Assembly (NCBI GenBank): GCA_003597955.1
Contig: QZJU01000005.1
Coordinates: forward strand, 1-47,100
Length of the DNA: 47,100 nucleotides
Reading direction: 5' to 3'
Source of the DNA: Candidatus Parcubacteria bacterium
GTDB taxonomy: Bacteria > Patescibacteriota > Patescibacteriia > PEXW01
A model generated the notes under the pieces. That model was given only the letters and a program-made list of their open reading frames with translations, did not search any database and was not told the origin of the DNA. Positions 1 to 9,759 of the stretch are shown one piece after another. Numbering within the stretch: the stretch's first letter is position 1; the number at the start of each line of letters is the position of its first letter. Made by a program: the position numbers and the translations under genes.

Positions 1-904
1 ACCCGTATTCATTCGGTACTGAAAATGCCGCCGGTATTGTTTGCCCAACGGCTGCTCCCACTCGTCGAAAAAGTGTCTTAATTTTGGGGGTCTTGACACG
101 CACATGAGCGGCAACTGCTATTTGGCCTGGATGATTGCGAGCTTCGTGAATACGAGGGTCATAAGCATTCTTCTCCCCGCGTATCGTTTCAAGTGACAGA
201 GCGGCGGCCATGTCCGAATATTCCAGCAGGACTTTCGCGTCATAGGCGGCCAGAATGGTAGCTGCTAGCATGAAAGTCGAACCATTGGTCAGACCCATAG
301 CTTCCTTGGCTTTCAGGGTAATTGGTTCAATCCCGGCTGCCTTCAGTGCTTCAGGCGCCGTCATTAACATACCTTGGTAATACGCCTTTTGCTTCGGCAG
401 GCCAATCAGCACGGCTGACATGTGAGCTAACGGACAGAGATCTCCGCTCGCGCCGACCGAACCCTTTTGAGGAATACAGGGAATAATACCTTTGTTATAC
501 AATTCGAGAATCTTCTCGAGTAAGCACAGGCGCAAACCCGAATTCCCCTTGCAGAAAGAATTGACGCGCAGGATCATGGCCAAGCGAACGATTTCCTCGG
601 GAAAAGGCTCGCCAAAACCGACGCAATGCGCAGGAATGTAGTGAGCCTGATAATCGTCAATCTCGTTGTCAGGAATAATGGTAGCCTTTTTGATTCCACA
701 ACCGGTATTGACACCGTAGATGATATCACCAGCCGCCATGCGCTCCTCTAGACCGGTACGAAAAGCGTGAAGTTTTTCTCTGACTTCCCCAGATATTTCC
801 ACGTGGGGGTAGGTATGGCCGCCATTATGGTCATGGTGGCCGCGTGCAACGTCGATTGCGTCGCGGATCGTGAGGCTTTCGCCATCGAGTAATATTTTAG
901 ACAT
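1..904 (-). CDS. Aromatic amino acid / histidine ammonia-lyase family protein (HAL/PAL), C-terminus truncated by the window edge
   Basis: Reverse-strand reading from ATG (902-904) gives MSKILLDGESLTIRDAIDVARG...IIYGVNTGCG...GSVGASGDLCPLAHMSAVLIG...NHPGQIAVAA. It contains the Ala-Ser-Gly MIO-forming motif (about 443-451) and an SD (AAGGAG) upstream. Not in the ORF track because no stop codon lies inside the window. Confidence 0.9.
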   Translation of the reverse strand, partial: MSKILLDGESLTIRDAIDVARGHHDHNGGHTYPHVEISGEVREKLHAFRTGLEERMAAGDIIYGVNTGCGIKKATIIPDNEIDDYQAHYIPAHCVGFGEPFPEEIVRLAMILRVNSFCKGNSGLRLCLLEKILELYNKGIIPCIPQKGSVGASGDLCPLAHMSAVLIGLPKQKAYYQGMLMTAPEALKAAGIEPITLKAKEAMGLTNGSTFMLAATILAAYDAKVLLEYSDMAAALSLETIRGEKNAYDPRIHEARNHPGQIAVAAHVRVKTPKIKTLFRRVGAAVGQTIPAAFSVPNEYG

Positions 905-1125
905 TACTCTCGACTCCTTGCTGTTAGAGGTTCACCGTAAAATATTTTCATCCGATTTTAACCCTAGCTTTTGAGTTAGTTATCATTTCATTAACACCCT
1001 CTACATTATTAGTCGCTACAGATTTAAGAGTGCCTTAATTTACTATTAAACTTATAAATTTTTAAAGAACTTAATTAAGGGTAAATCTTAACACCGCGTT
1101 AAGGGAATTGTCAAAGTTAATTTGG

Positions 1126-1154
1126 TTGACGAAAAGCCTAAAAAGTGCTAGAAT
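1126..1154 (+). promoter_or_regulatory. Sigma-70-like promoter for the histidine kinase operon
   Basis: TTGACG (1126-1131), 17-nt spacer, TAGAAT (1149-1154); ATG at 1184. Confidence 0.65.
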
Positions 1155-1183
1155 TAAAGCATCAAAAATAAAAAGCTAAAATC

Positions 1184-2599
1184 ATGAAGATTGAGGATTT
1201 GATGGAGCTGGAAAAACAAGAACGGCAAAAACGGTTGCAATGGTCGGTTGTCATCCGTTATCTTGTGATATTCATTGTTGTATTTTTATCCTGGCTGGCT
1301 TCCCAGTTCGGCGCCTCTTTCTTTTTGGCCGGAATTTTATTTTCCGTTTCACTGGCTTTGGCATTTAATCTGATTTTAAGCTATGTCTACAGCCGCAAAG
1401 ACATTGCTAAATTCTGGCCGTATCTGGGCTTGGTGATAGATATGTTTATCATCACCTCAATCGTCCACTTTACCGGCGGCATCACCAGCGTGTTTCTGCC
1501 GCTTTACCTTTTGCAGATTGTCGGTACCAACGTGCATTTTTCCCGTTTGGCCGGACCGATTAATTTTTTCGTCGGCACCACTTTTTTTGCCGCCTTATTT
1601 ACTTTAGAAGATCAGGGCTGGTTAACGCACTACACGCCTTTTCCTGTGGCGCCCGACCTGCATCAGAACTACGCCTATATTGCAGCGACGGGTTTTACTT
1701 TAGTGGTTTTAATGGCGGTTTCCACATACCGGTCGGGTTATGTGGTCAGGAGTTTGGAAAAAGTGGAAAAAGAATTAGCCAAAGTCAATGAAGATTTGAT
1801 TCGAGCTAACCAGGCTTTTCAGACTGCCAACCAGCGCTTGAAAGAATTAGACCAACTGAAAACCGAATTTATTTCCGTGGCAAGCCACCAGCTGCGCACC
1901 CCGCTTTCGGCTATCAAGTGGTCTTTGAAAATGTTAATGGATAAAGACCTGGGTCCTTTGAATGAAGAGCAGCAAGAATTGATTGTCAAAGGTTACCAAA
2001 GCAACGAGCGCATGATTGATTTGATTAACGATTTATTGAATGTGTCCCGGATTGAAGAAGGGCGGTTCACTTACTTGTTCGTGGAACAGTCTATTGATCC
2101 AATTTTGCGGGAGCTGATTGAAGAGCAAAAACACGTGGCCCAGGAAAAACGCATTAGCTTGGAATATGATCCAGGCAAAATCCCATTGCCGATAGTGCGC
2201 GTTGACACTCAAAAAATTCATTTGGGCCTGCAAAATATCGTGGACAATGCTTTAAAGTACACACCTTTTGGTGGTAAGATTTATGTGCGCGTCAAGCCCG
2301 AAAAGGAAGAGCTGATTATCAGTATCCAAGATACGGGCGTGGGCATTCCGGTGAATCAGCAGCCTCGCGTGTTTAGCAAATTTTTCCGCGGCGATAACGT
2401 AATCAGGATGCAGACTGAAGGCACGGGCTTAGGCTTATTCATCACCCACAATATCATTCAAAAACACCATGGCCGTGTGTGGTTTGAAAGCCACGAAGGC
2501 AAGGGCACTTCTTTCTATGTCGCTTTGCCCTTGGTAAAAGACCGCACGCAGGTTTGGAACAAAACAGAAAAACTCGAGCAAGCGCTTCAGAATTTTTAA
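1184..2599 (+). CDS. Membrane-bound sensor histidine kinase
   Basis: N-terminal TM segments; H-box SVASHQLRTPLSAIKW; N/G boxes NALKYTPFGG, DTGVGIP, GTGLGLFI. Confidence 0.93.
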   Translation: MKIEDLMELEKQERQKRLQWSVVIRYLVIFIVVFLSWLASQFGASFFLAGILFSVSLALAFNLILSYVYSRKDIAKFWPYLGLVIDMFIITSIVHFTGGITSVFLPLYLLQIVGTNVHFSRLAGPINFFVGTTFFAALFTLEDQGWLTHYTPFPVAPDLHQNYAYIAATGFTLVVLMAVSTYRSGYVVRSLEKVEKELAKVNEDLIRANQAFQTANQRLKELDQLKTEFISVASHQLRTPLSAIKWSLKMLMDKDLGPLNEEQQELIVKGYQSNERMIDLINDLLNVSRIEEGRFTYLFVEQSIDPILRELIEEQKHVAQEKRISLEYDPGKIPLPIVRVDTQKIHLGLQNIVDNALKYTPFGGKIYVRVKPEKEELIISIQDTGVGIPVNQQPRVFSKFFRGDNVIRMQTEGTGLGLFITHNIIQKHHGRVWFESHEGKGTSFYVALPLVKDRTQVWNKTEKLEQALQNF

Positions 2600-2603
2600 A
2601 AAA

Positions 2604-3323
2604 ATGACGCTCCAAACTTCCACCATAATCGATCTAATCAATGCCGGCGTTTGTGGTTATTTGGCCGTTCGCCTGCATCGAGGCTGGCAACAGGATCCTA
2701 GCAGCCAAACCCTGAAGAGTTTCTTCATGACCTATATTTTCATGACACTGGCTTATGTTTTTTTGTTCGTGCCCCGGCTGTTAGCCAGCAGCCAAACTCA
2801 ATTTTTGGGTGTGAGCTTTGCTTTGGGTAATGGTTTTTTTCTTTTAGCCACGGTCTATTTTGGCAGAATCGTGGTTTTCTTCACGCGGCCGAATTGGGCC
2901 AAGCGTTTTTTCTTTGGTTTTCTGGGTTTGGCCGCCATCAGTTTCATCTGGTCATTACTGCAGCCGGCAAAACCTATGGTGGACGCCGCGACTGGCATTA
3001 CGAGCTGGAATGTTCAAGCGGCAGTAGGCGTTTATACTGGCGTTTTAATGATTCTTGTTTTGATCCCGGGAGCCATTTTTTTCATCCATCGTGGTTGGCA
3101 TGAAAAAGTCAATCATGTGGTTCGGGTCCGCTCGATAACCATCGGCGTTGGTGCGGCCCTGATTATGGTCACGGCCATTACTTTTTATCTTGCTTCAACG
3201 GAAACCATCGCAATTTTGGGCGATTTATTTTCAATCGCCGCCTTGCTGACTGTATTCCTGGGCGTCGTTTATCACCGGCCACAAAAACTACCCCCGCCGG
3301 CGATTACCAATAAGCTTAGTTAA
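2604..3323 (+). CDS. Seven-TM integral membrane protein of unknown function, between kinase and receiver genes
   Basis: About seven hydrophobic segments by eye; starts 4 nt after the kinase stop, so it is probably in the same operon. Confidence 0.7.
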   Translation: MTLQTSTIIDLINAGVCGYLAVRLHRGWQQDPSSQTLKSFFMTYIFMTLAYVFLFVPRLLASSQTQFLGVSFALGNGFFLLATVYFGRIVVFFTRPNWAKRFFFGFLGLAAISFIWSLLQPAKPMVDAATGITSWNVQAAVGVYTGVLMILVLIPGAIFFIHRGWHEKVNHVVRVRSITIGVGAALIMVTAITFYLASTETIAILGDLFSIAALLTVFLGVVYHRPQKLPPPAITNKLS

Positions 3324-3329
3324 GTTTTT

Positions 3330-4145
3330 ATGTCCAAGCATATTTTAATAGTCGAAGATGAGAAGATTTTGCGCGAGGTCTTGGCCAAAAAATTTGAACA
3401 CGAGGGATTTAAAGTTTCAACCGCCGAAAACGGGGAAGAGGGCTTGGGCTTGATCATCGCTGAAAAGCCAGATGTTGTTTTGCTGGACATTGTAATGCCC
3501 AAAATGAATGGTTATGAAGTTCTTCGCAGTTTGCAAGAAAGCCAAGTTTCGATTCCGCCGATTATTATTATTTCCAACTCGGGTCAGCCCGTGGAGGTTG
3601 ATAAGGCCATCAACCTTGGTGCCAAAGATTATGTCGTAAAAGCCCAAATTACACCCGAAGAGGTGGTAAAAAAAGTTCAAAAAATTTTTATGCCACCCAC
3701 TGTAAAGTCCGCCACTTCAAAAAAAGAGAAATTCACGGAAGAGGCTTTGGTTGACGCCAAAACCAGGAATTCGGAACACAGGATTTTGTTGATAGAGGAC
3801 GACCAGTTTTTACGCGAACTACTTAGCGCGAAACTGAAGCGTGAAGGTTTTGCTGTGCAGATTTGCGTGGACGGCCAGGAAGGCCTGCGCACTATCCAAA
3901 ACACCAGGCCAGAATTGGTTTTATTAGATGTGATTTTGCCGGGCTTGGACGGTTTTAGCGTTCTTCAGCAAATCCGGGCATCTGGCGACCAACGGGTTTC
4001 AAAGATTCCCATTGTTTTGCTTTCGAATTTGGGCCAAGATTCAGATGTCACCAAAGGCATGCAATTAGGCGCCAATGAATATTTGATTAAAGCCAATCTC
4101 ACCATTGACGAGATTATTCGTAGGATTCAGAAATATTTAAAATAA
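3330..4145 (+). CDS. Tandem response-regulator receiver protein (REC-REC, no output domain)
   Basis: Two receiver domains: ILIVEDE...VLLDIVMPKMNG...IIISNS...KAQ and ILLIEDD...VLLDVILPGLDG...VLLSN...KAN. Confidence 0.92.
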   Translation: MSKHILIVEDEKILREVLAKKFEHEGFKVSTAENGEEGLGLIIAEKPDVVLLDIVMPKMNGYEVLRSLQESQVSIPPIIIISNSGQPVEVDKAINLGAKDYVVKAQITPEEVVKKVQKIFMPPTVKSATSKKEKFTEEALVDAKTRNSEHRILLIEDDQFLRELLSAKLKREGFAVQICVDGQEGLRTIQNTRPELVLLDVILPGLDGFSVLQQIRASGDQRVSKIPIVLLSNLGQDSDVTKGMQLGANEYLIKANLTIDEIIRRIQKYLK

Positions 4146-4196
4146 TCGCCGGATAAATAAACCGGCTAAGTGAGCGGTTAAAAAATTAACAGCTTT

Positions 4197-5483
4197 TTAG
4201 TAATAGCTAAGCGGGTTACGTTTTGCTCCGTTTTGTATTACTTCAAAATGTAAGTGCGTACCCGTGGAGCGGCCGGTTGAGCCCACCATACCAATTGACT
4301 GCCCACGTTTCACTGACTGGCCGGCGCGTACAAAAATTTTACTGGCGTGCCCGTAAAGGGTTTCGCGCCCGCCGCCATGGTTAATGATGATATGAAAACC
4401 GTAGCCATAGCGGGCATAAACCACGCTTTCAACCACGCCGCTATCTGCCGCGTAAATCGGCGAAGCATAAGTGCCGTCAATATCAATACCCGTATGCCCG
4501 TACCTGAAATACTGATTGATTTTTCGGCCTGGGGTTGGCCATTGCAGCCGGGCGCCGGAAACCGCCCGGGCTGGCGGCGGCACATTAAAGATGGCAAACT
4601 GCCGTGAGATGGAGGTTTGTGGTTGCGGTTGGGGCCGAGCGACCGGCTCGACGGTGCCGCCGGGGATAATTAATTCTTCGCCAGCATTTAAAGCCTCATT
4701 GCTGGCCAAACGGTTAAAAGCCAAAATTTTGTCCTTATCCGCTTTATATTTCTGCGCGATTTTTTCCACCGTGTCCCCGGCTTTAATCGTGTGTGTCACG
4801 CCGTCAACTGGCAAAATGGTCAGCTTCTGGCCGGGCTTGATTAGATCGTTTTCATTAAGGTTATTGGCCGACAAAACCGTTTGGGTGCTGATGCCGAACC
4901 TTTGCGCGATGCCGCTTAGGGTATCGCCACCCTCCACGATGTAATATCTGACTTCTTCATTTTCTTTTTCGATGTTGCCGCCACCAATGCCCAAGGCCAA
5001 CTGCTGTTCAGGATTTATTGTTTCGCCGGAAGAGTCAGTGGCAGTAGCGCGGATGTCGGAATTCTGACTGGGAGTCAAAGCCAATTTTTGGTCGCTTAAG
5101 TTAATTAACTGCGCCGGCCCTTCAGTAATTTCTAAATCTTCGGACTCATTAGTAGCAAATAATTTGGCATAAAGGCTGTTTCGGCCAAATGTCGCCGGAT
5201 CAGAGCTCTGCGCCTGGACATTATTGATGGTAATTAGACCCGCAACCACGGCGATGATGACCGTAACCGCATGCCGGTGCAAAAGGAAAAAAGCCCAACG
5301 ATTTTTCGCCGGCGTGATGATGCGGTTGAATTTGCTTTTGAATAAGCGGTAGAGCCGATACAGCGGCCGCAGCCAAGCAAACCAAAACAGCCGACCCAGC
5401 CACCTTAGTGGTCGCAAAAGAAAAATCAGAATTTTTCCTAAACCTTTTAAAACCGCGCCCAAGGCAGTCAAGATCCGCAACAA
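4197..5483 (-). CDS. LysM-domain M23 family metallopeptidase (murein hydrolase)
   Basis: N-terminal TM region; two LysM repeats (YIVEGGDTLSGIAQRFGIS..., HTIKAGDTVEKIAQKYKAD...); M23 motifs GHTGIDIDG and GTHLHFEV. The only start visible is non-ATG (TTG), so the N-terminus is uncertain. Confidence 0.9.
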   Translation of the reverse strand: MLRILTALGAVLKGLGKILIFLLRPLRWLGRLFWFAWLRPLYRLYRLFKSKFNRIITPAKNRWAFFLLHRHAVTVIIAVVAGLITINNVQAQSSDPATFGRNSLYAKLFATNESEDLEITEGPAQLINLSDQKLALTPSQNSDIRATATDSSGETINPEQQLALGIGGGNIEKENEEVRYYIVEGGDTLSGIAQRFGISTQTVLSANNLNENDLIKPGQKLTILPVDGVTHTIKAGDTVEKIAQKYKADKDKILAFNRLASNEALNAGEELIIPGGTVEPVARPQPQPQTSISRQFAIFNVPPPARAVSGARLQWPTPGRKINQYFRYGHTGIDIDGTYASPIYAADSGVVESVVYARYGYGFHIIINHGGGRETLYGHASKIFVRAGQSVKRGQSIGMVGSTGRSTGTHLHFEVIQNGAKRNPLSYY

Positions 5484-5566
5484 CGAACTTAAGAAAATTT
5501 TAATGACTCGATCGCTAATATTTAAATGATTAGTAATTTAATTTCTTAGTACAGGCTAGTGATTTT

Positions 5567-5679
5567 AACCCGCACCACTTTCCAGTTAAAGGCTTATTTA
5601 CGCGCCTACAAGTTAATTAAGCCGGGCAAATTTCAATATACTTCTCTTTAAAAACTTGAATTGGAAAGTGGTGCGGGTT
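5567..5679. repeat. Inverted repeat, about 18-21 bp arms, 113 bp overall, in the divergent intergenic region
   Basis: Left arm aacccgcaccactttccagtt (5567-5587); right arm aattggaaagtggtgcgggtt (5659-5679). 18-bp perfect core. Confidence 0.85.
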
Positions 5680-5790
5680 TTACAAAAAATCCCCATGAAA
5701 ACATAGAGACTGGTGAGCCACAAACATAACATCGCGTAATTTATTTGTCAAGATAAATATGGGCTTCTTTCCAAAAAAAGCAAAAAAACC

Positions 5791-5819
5791 TTGGAAAAAC
5801 AGCCTAAATTTGGTAAACT
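5791..5819 (+). promoter_or_regulatory. Putative leuS promoter
   Basis: TTGGAA (5791-5796), 17-nt spacer, TAAACT (5814-5819); the leuS ATG at 5829 is only 9 nt after the -10, so the mRNA may be leaderless. Confidence 0.45.
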
Positions 5820-5828
5820 TAGTCAATC

Positions 5829-8492
5829 ATGGTTTCTGAAAAATATAATCCAGAAAAGGTAGAAAAAAGATGGCAAAAAGCTTGGTTGCGGGCCAAGATT
5901 TTTAAAGCGCCTGATTTTCCAAAGAAAACTAAAGCGTATGTTTTGGATATGTTTCCCTACCCTTCGGGCGAAGGTTTGCATGTTGGCCACCCAGAAGGCT
6001 ACACTGCTTCGGATATTTATACTCGCTTTTTGCGGATGCAGGGTCAAGAAGTTTTGCATCCCATGGGTTGGGACGCTTTCGGTCTGCCCGCGGAAAATTA
6101 TGCTCTGAAAACCGGTACGCCGCCGGCTGAAACCCTTAAAAAAAACATCAAAAATTTCAAAAAGCAAATTCAGGCTCTGGGTTTTTCCTACGATTGGTCG
6201 CGAGAAATAAATACAACCGACCCTAACTATTACCAATGGACCCAATGGATTTTCGTGCAATTGTTTAAGCGCGGTTTGGCTTATGAGGCCTTTGCCCCTA
6301 TAAACTGGTGTCCGAAAGATAAGACCGGCTTGGCCAATGAAGAAGTGGTTGGCGGCAAGTGCGAAAGGTGCGGCACGGAAGTGGTCAGAAAAAACATCCG
6401 CCAGTGGCTGGTTAAAATTACGGATTCGAAATACATCGAAAGGCTGTTGAAGGATTTGGATAAATTGGACTGGCCAGAGTCAATCAAGCATTTGCAAAGA
6501 AATTGGATTGGCAAAAGCGAAGGCGCGTTAGTTGACTTTGAGCTTGTAACTAAGAACCAAGAACCGGCCGATAAGTTTAAAGTCCCCAGTTTAAAGTCCC
6601 CAGTTATTCGGGTCTTCACCACCCGGCCAGACACTCTATTCGGCGCGACTTATCTGGTTTTATCGCCCGAGCATCCTCTGGTTGAAGCCGTCACTACTTC
6701 GGAAAATAGAAAAGCGGTTGAGGATTACCAGAAACAAGCCGCAAAAAAATCAGATTTGGACCGGACAGACTTGGCCAAAGAAAAAACCGGCGTGTTTACC
6801 GGCGGTTATGCCATTAACCCGGTTAATAATGAAAAAATCCCAATCTGGATCGCGGATTATGTTTTAAGCAGTTATGGCACAGGCGCCATCATGGCCGTAC
6901 CTGCGCATGATGAAAGGGATTTTGAGTTCGCGAAGAAATTCAAGCTGCCGATCATTCAGGTTATTGATCCAGATTTGTCATCGCGAGAGAACACCGCCAA
7001 TGCAATTACGGGCGGGGCGAGCGCGGCGATCTTGGATGCTCATTCTGAAAAGATTGCTTCGGTCGCTCCGCTCCCTCGCAATGACAAAGAAGTTTATATT
7101 GGCGAGGGAGTGATGGTTAATTCTGGCAAGTATGATGGCATGAATTCAGTGGAATTCAAGAAAAAAATTGTCGAATGGCTGGAAAACCACGATAAAGGCA
7201 AAAGGGCGGTTAACTATAAGCTTCGCGACTGGGTTTTTTCCAGGCAAAGATATTGGGGCGAACCAATCCCGATCGTGCACTGTGAAAAATGCGGAAATGT
7301 TGCCTTACCCGAAAAAGATTTGCCGCTAAAATTGCCCCAGGTTAAAAATTATCAACCCACGGGCACGGGCGAATCGCCATTAGCTTCGATTAAAGAATGG
7401 GTCAACGCGAAATGCCCTAAATGTGGCGGCAGAGCCAAGCGCGAGACTAATACCATGCCCCAGTGGGCCGGCTCGAATTGGTATTTCCTGCGCTATGTCG
7501 ACCCAAAAAACGGCAAGCAATTAGCCGATCCCGAGAAATTAAAAGCTTGGTTGCCCGTGGATCTGTATGTGGGCGGGGCTGAACACGCAGTTTTGCATTT
7601 GCTCTACGCCCGGTTTATTTACAAATTTTTGTTTGATATCGGCGTAGTGCCGAAAGAGTGCGGGGACGAACCATTCGTTAAATTAAAAAACCAGGGCCTT
7701 ATTCTCGGCGAGGACAATCAAAAGATGTCCAAGTCTAGAGGCAATGTTGTGAATCCTGACGAAGTCATTAAGCAATACGGCGCTGATACAATGCGTATGT
7801 ACGAAATGTTTATGGGTCCGTTCGAAGATGCCAAACCGTGGAATACTAAGGGAATAGTAGGCATCCAACGCTTTTTAGGCATCAAGGAGGGCAAGGGGTA
7901 TGTAGATAGAGTATTTACGGTCATTAAACAGGTTGCTGAGGATGTTCAGGCAGGAAAGTTATCATCGAAAAATGGTTTTTCTAAATCAATTCATAGTACT
8001 ATTAAAAAAATCACTGAGGATATTGAAAACTTTAGGTTTAATACCTGCATATCAGAGTTGATGATATTTTTTAATGGCAAGGATGGAAAACCAGATTGGC
8101 GTCCAAAGTTGAATAAAAAAGGAGAGTGGGAGGCTGTCGGTGAAATAGGCAAGGCTGTGGATATGGACGCATTGCGAGCCTTTTTAAAATTATTAAGCCC
8201 ATTCGCGCCTCACCTCGCCGAAGAACTTTGGCAGAAATTAGGCAAAAAAGATTTTATCTGTCAGCAGACTTGGCCAAAACATGATGAGCAAAGAATAAAA
8301 GCCAAAGAAATTGAAATTCCCATTCAAATAAACGGCAAGGTGCGGGATAAAATTCTAGTCGCTTCAGATGTGCCAGAAGCCGAGCTTAAAAAAATGGTTC
8401 TGGCGAATGTTAAAATTAAAAAATGGCTAGTCGGCAAACCCATTAAGAGCTTCCGTTATGTCCGGGACCGGATAATCAGCTTAGCGGTTTGA
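5829..8492 (+). CDS. leuS: Leucyl-tRNA synthetase
   Basis: [22 protein letters not shown] (HIGH-type), [37 protein letters not shown] editing domain, [11 protein letters not shown]-terminal anticodon-binding domain. Confidence 0.97.
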   Translation: MVSEKYNPEKVEKRWQKAWLRAKIFKAPDFPKKTKAYVLDMFPYPSGEGLHVGHPEGYTASDIYTRFLRMQGQEVLHPMGWDAFGLPAENYALKTGTPPAETLKKNIKNFKKQIQALGFSYDWSREINTTDPNYYQWTQWIFVQLFKRGLAYEAFAPINWCPKDKTGLANEEVVGGKCERCGTEVVRKNIRQWLVKITDSKYIERLLKDLDKLDWPESIKHLQRNWIGKSEGALVDFELVTKNQEPADKFKVPSLKSPVIRVFTTRPDTLFGATYLVLSPEHPLVEAVTTSENRKAVEDYQKQAAKKSDLDRTDLAKEKTGVFTGGYAINPVNNEKIPIWIADYVLSSYGTGAIMAVPAHDERDFEFAKKFKLPIIQVIDPDLSSRENTANAITGGASAAILDAHSEKIASVAPLPRNDKEVYIGEGVMVNSGKYDGMNSVEFKKKIVEWLENHDKGKRAVNYKLRDWVFSRQRYWGEPIPIVHCEKCGNVALPEKDLPLKLPQVKNYQPTGTGESPLASIKEWVNAKCPKCGGRAKRETNTMPQWAGSNWYFLRYVDPKNGKQLADPEKLKAWLPVDLYVGGAEHAVLHLLYARFIYKFLFDIGVVPKECGDEPFVKLKNQGLILGEDNQKMSKSRGNVVNPDEVIKQYGADTMRMYEMFMGPFEDAKPWNTKGIVGIQRFLGIKEGKGYVDRVFTVIKQVAEDVQAGKLSSKNGFSKSIHSTIKKITEDIENFRFNTCISELMIFFNGKDGKPDWRPKLNKKGEWEAVGEIGKAVDMDALRAFLKLLSPFAPHLAEELWQKLGKKDFICQQTWPKHDEQRIKAKEIEIPIQINGKVRDKILVASDVPEAELKKMVLANVKIKKWLVGKPIKSFRYVRDRIISLAV
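6974..7088. repeat. Imperfect palindromic repeat element inside leuS (TTTGTCATCGCGAG...CTCGCAATGACAAA)
   Basis: Left end tttgtcatcgcgagaga and right end gaagattgcttcggtcgctccgctccctcgcaatgacaaa have the same GTCATTGCGAG/GAAGCAATC signature as the intergenic element at 26268-26311. Confidence 0.75.
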
Positions 8493-8493
8493 T

Positions 8494-9024
8494 ATGGCGC
8501 CAAATATTGAAGTCGTTTACGCTTATGATTACGCCAAAAGGCTATACCAGGGCGATCCGGAAAAGATCGCTGATGCTTGGCAAGACCTAATCACCTACGG
8601 CGGAATTTTCGAAACAGTCCTGGAACACGCCCTGGAGCCAGTCTTGCGCGTTATGCCCCAGGTCACGGGCTATGACTGGCCTTTGGAAAACCCGAATTTG
8701 CCTGTATATTTAGTGATGACTGGAGAAAATTTTCCCGCACCTTTAACTCTGGTGGCTTCGGCCGATACTGAACAAATGCTTTATGACTTTATTTTGATGC
8801 TAGCCAGGGTGAACATTAAAACCGGTTTTATCAGCGACCTGGAACGCGATCAGATTCTTCAGAACGTGGCGCAAACGGTTATTGAACTGGCCGGTCTGGA
8901 TTTAAAAGATGTCATGGCGGAAGCGGACTTGCGCTTAAGAGAAAAGTTCGGCGCCGATTATCAGCATTCTTCGCTGGATTTACAAGCCAAAAGTTTGAAG
9001 GATTACTTCGCAAAAGCAAAATAG
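8494..9024 (+). CDS. Hypothetical protein
   Basis: 176-aa ORF starting 1 nt after the leuS stop; no family recognised. Confidence 0.7.
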   Translation: MAPNIEVVYAYDYAKRLYQGDPEKIADAWQDLITYGGIFETVLEHALEPVLRVMPQVTGYDWPLENPNLPVYLVMTGENFPAPLTLVASADTEQMLYDFILMLARVNIKTGFISDLERDQILQNVAQTVIELAGLDLKDVMAEADLRLREKFGADYQHSSLDLQAKSLKDYFAKAK

Positions 9025-9112
9025 AAGGTATTAACCTTTGTGGCCTGTGTCGCTCGCATTCGAAACCGTAAAACGAATTCCGAATGCTCGCTATCCTCGG
9101 CAATAAAAAAAC

Positions 9113-9742
9113 ATGGACATTATTTCCGTAAAATTGCATAAGCCCGATCCGGTCATCATCAAGCGCGCGCTAGGCATTTTGTCGGCGGGCGGTGTGGTGG
9201 TTTATCCGACTGACACCGCCTATGGCCTGGCCGTGGACGCGGCGAACGAAGAAGCAATCGGCAAGATTTTTATAATGAAGCAAAGAATTCAAAAAGCCTT
9301 GCCGGTTCTAGTCGAAAATATCAAGATGGCACAAAAATACACGGCCATAGACGATTTTGCCATGAAATTCTTAAAGCGCTATTGGCCGGCGGCCGTCACC
9401 TTTATTTTGCCTTCGAAACAGAATTTGCCAGCCGCACTGACTTTGGGTTTGGGCACTTTGGGCATTAGGCAATCCACGCAGAAGATCGCCCAGGCATTAG
9501 TGGCCAGCTTAGGCCGGCCCATTACCAGCACCAGCGCTAACATATCCGGCGCCGGCGTGTTTTATTCGGGTCAAGATGTTGCTCGGCATTTTGGCAAATA
9601 CCAGATCAAGCCCGATCTGATTTTGGATGCCGGCGAAATTCCCGAAGAGCCGCCTTCCACCATCGTCGATTTAACTTGCCGCCCGCCGAAAATTTTGAGA
9701 AAAGGCCGAGTTAGAATTTTCTTGGGGCGGAGCAAAACCTAA
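9113..9742 (+). CDS. Sua5/YciO/YrdC/YwlC family threonylcarbamoyl-AMP synthase
   Basis: GGVVVYPTDTAYGLAVDA, KQRIQKALPVLV, RPITSTSANISGAG, PSTIVDLT motifs. Confidence 0.9.
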   Translation: MDIISVKLHKPDPVIIKRALGILSAGGVVVYPTDTAYGLAVDAANEEAIGKIFIMKQRIQKALPVLVENIKMAQKYTAIDDFAMKFLKRYWPAAVTFILPSKQNLPAALTLGLGTLGIRQSTQKIAQALVASLGRPITSTSANISGAGVFYSGQDVARHFGKYQIKPDLILDAGEIPEEPPSTIVDLTCRPPKILRKGRVRIFLGRSKT

Positions 9743-9759
9743 GGCTTTAATTTTTTTTC

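Noticed and set aside
7061-8160. AT-richer, differently biased stretch in leuS (about 7880-8160) as a separate insertion
   Set aside because: The protein remains a plausible LeuRS anticodon-binding domain, and the composition change by eye is too weak to call without computation.
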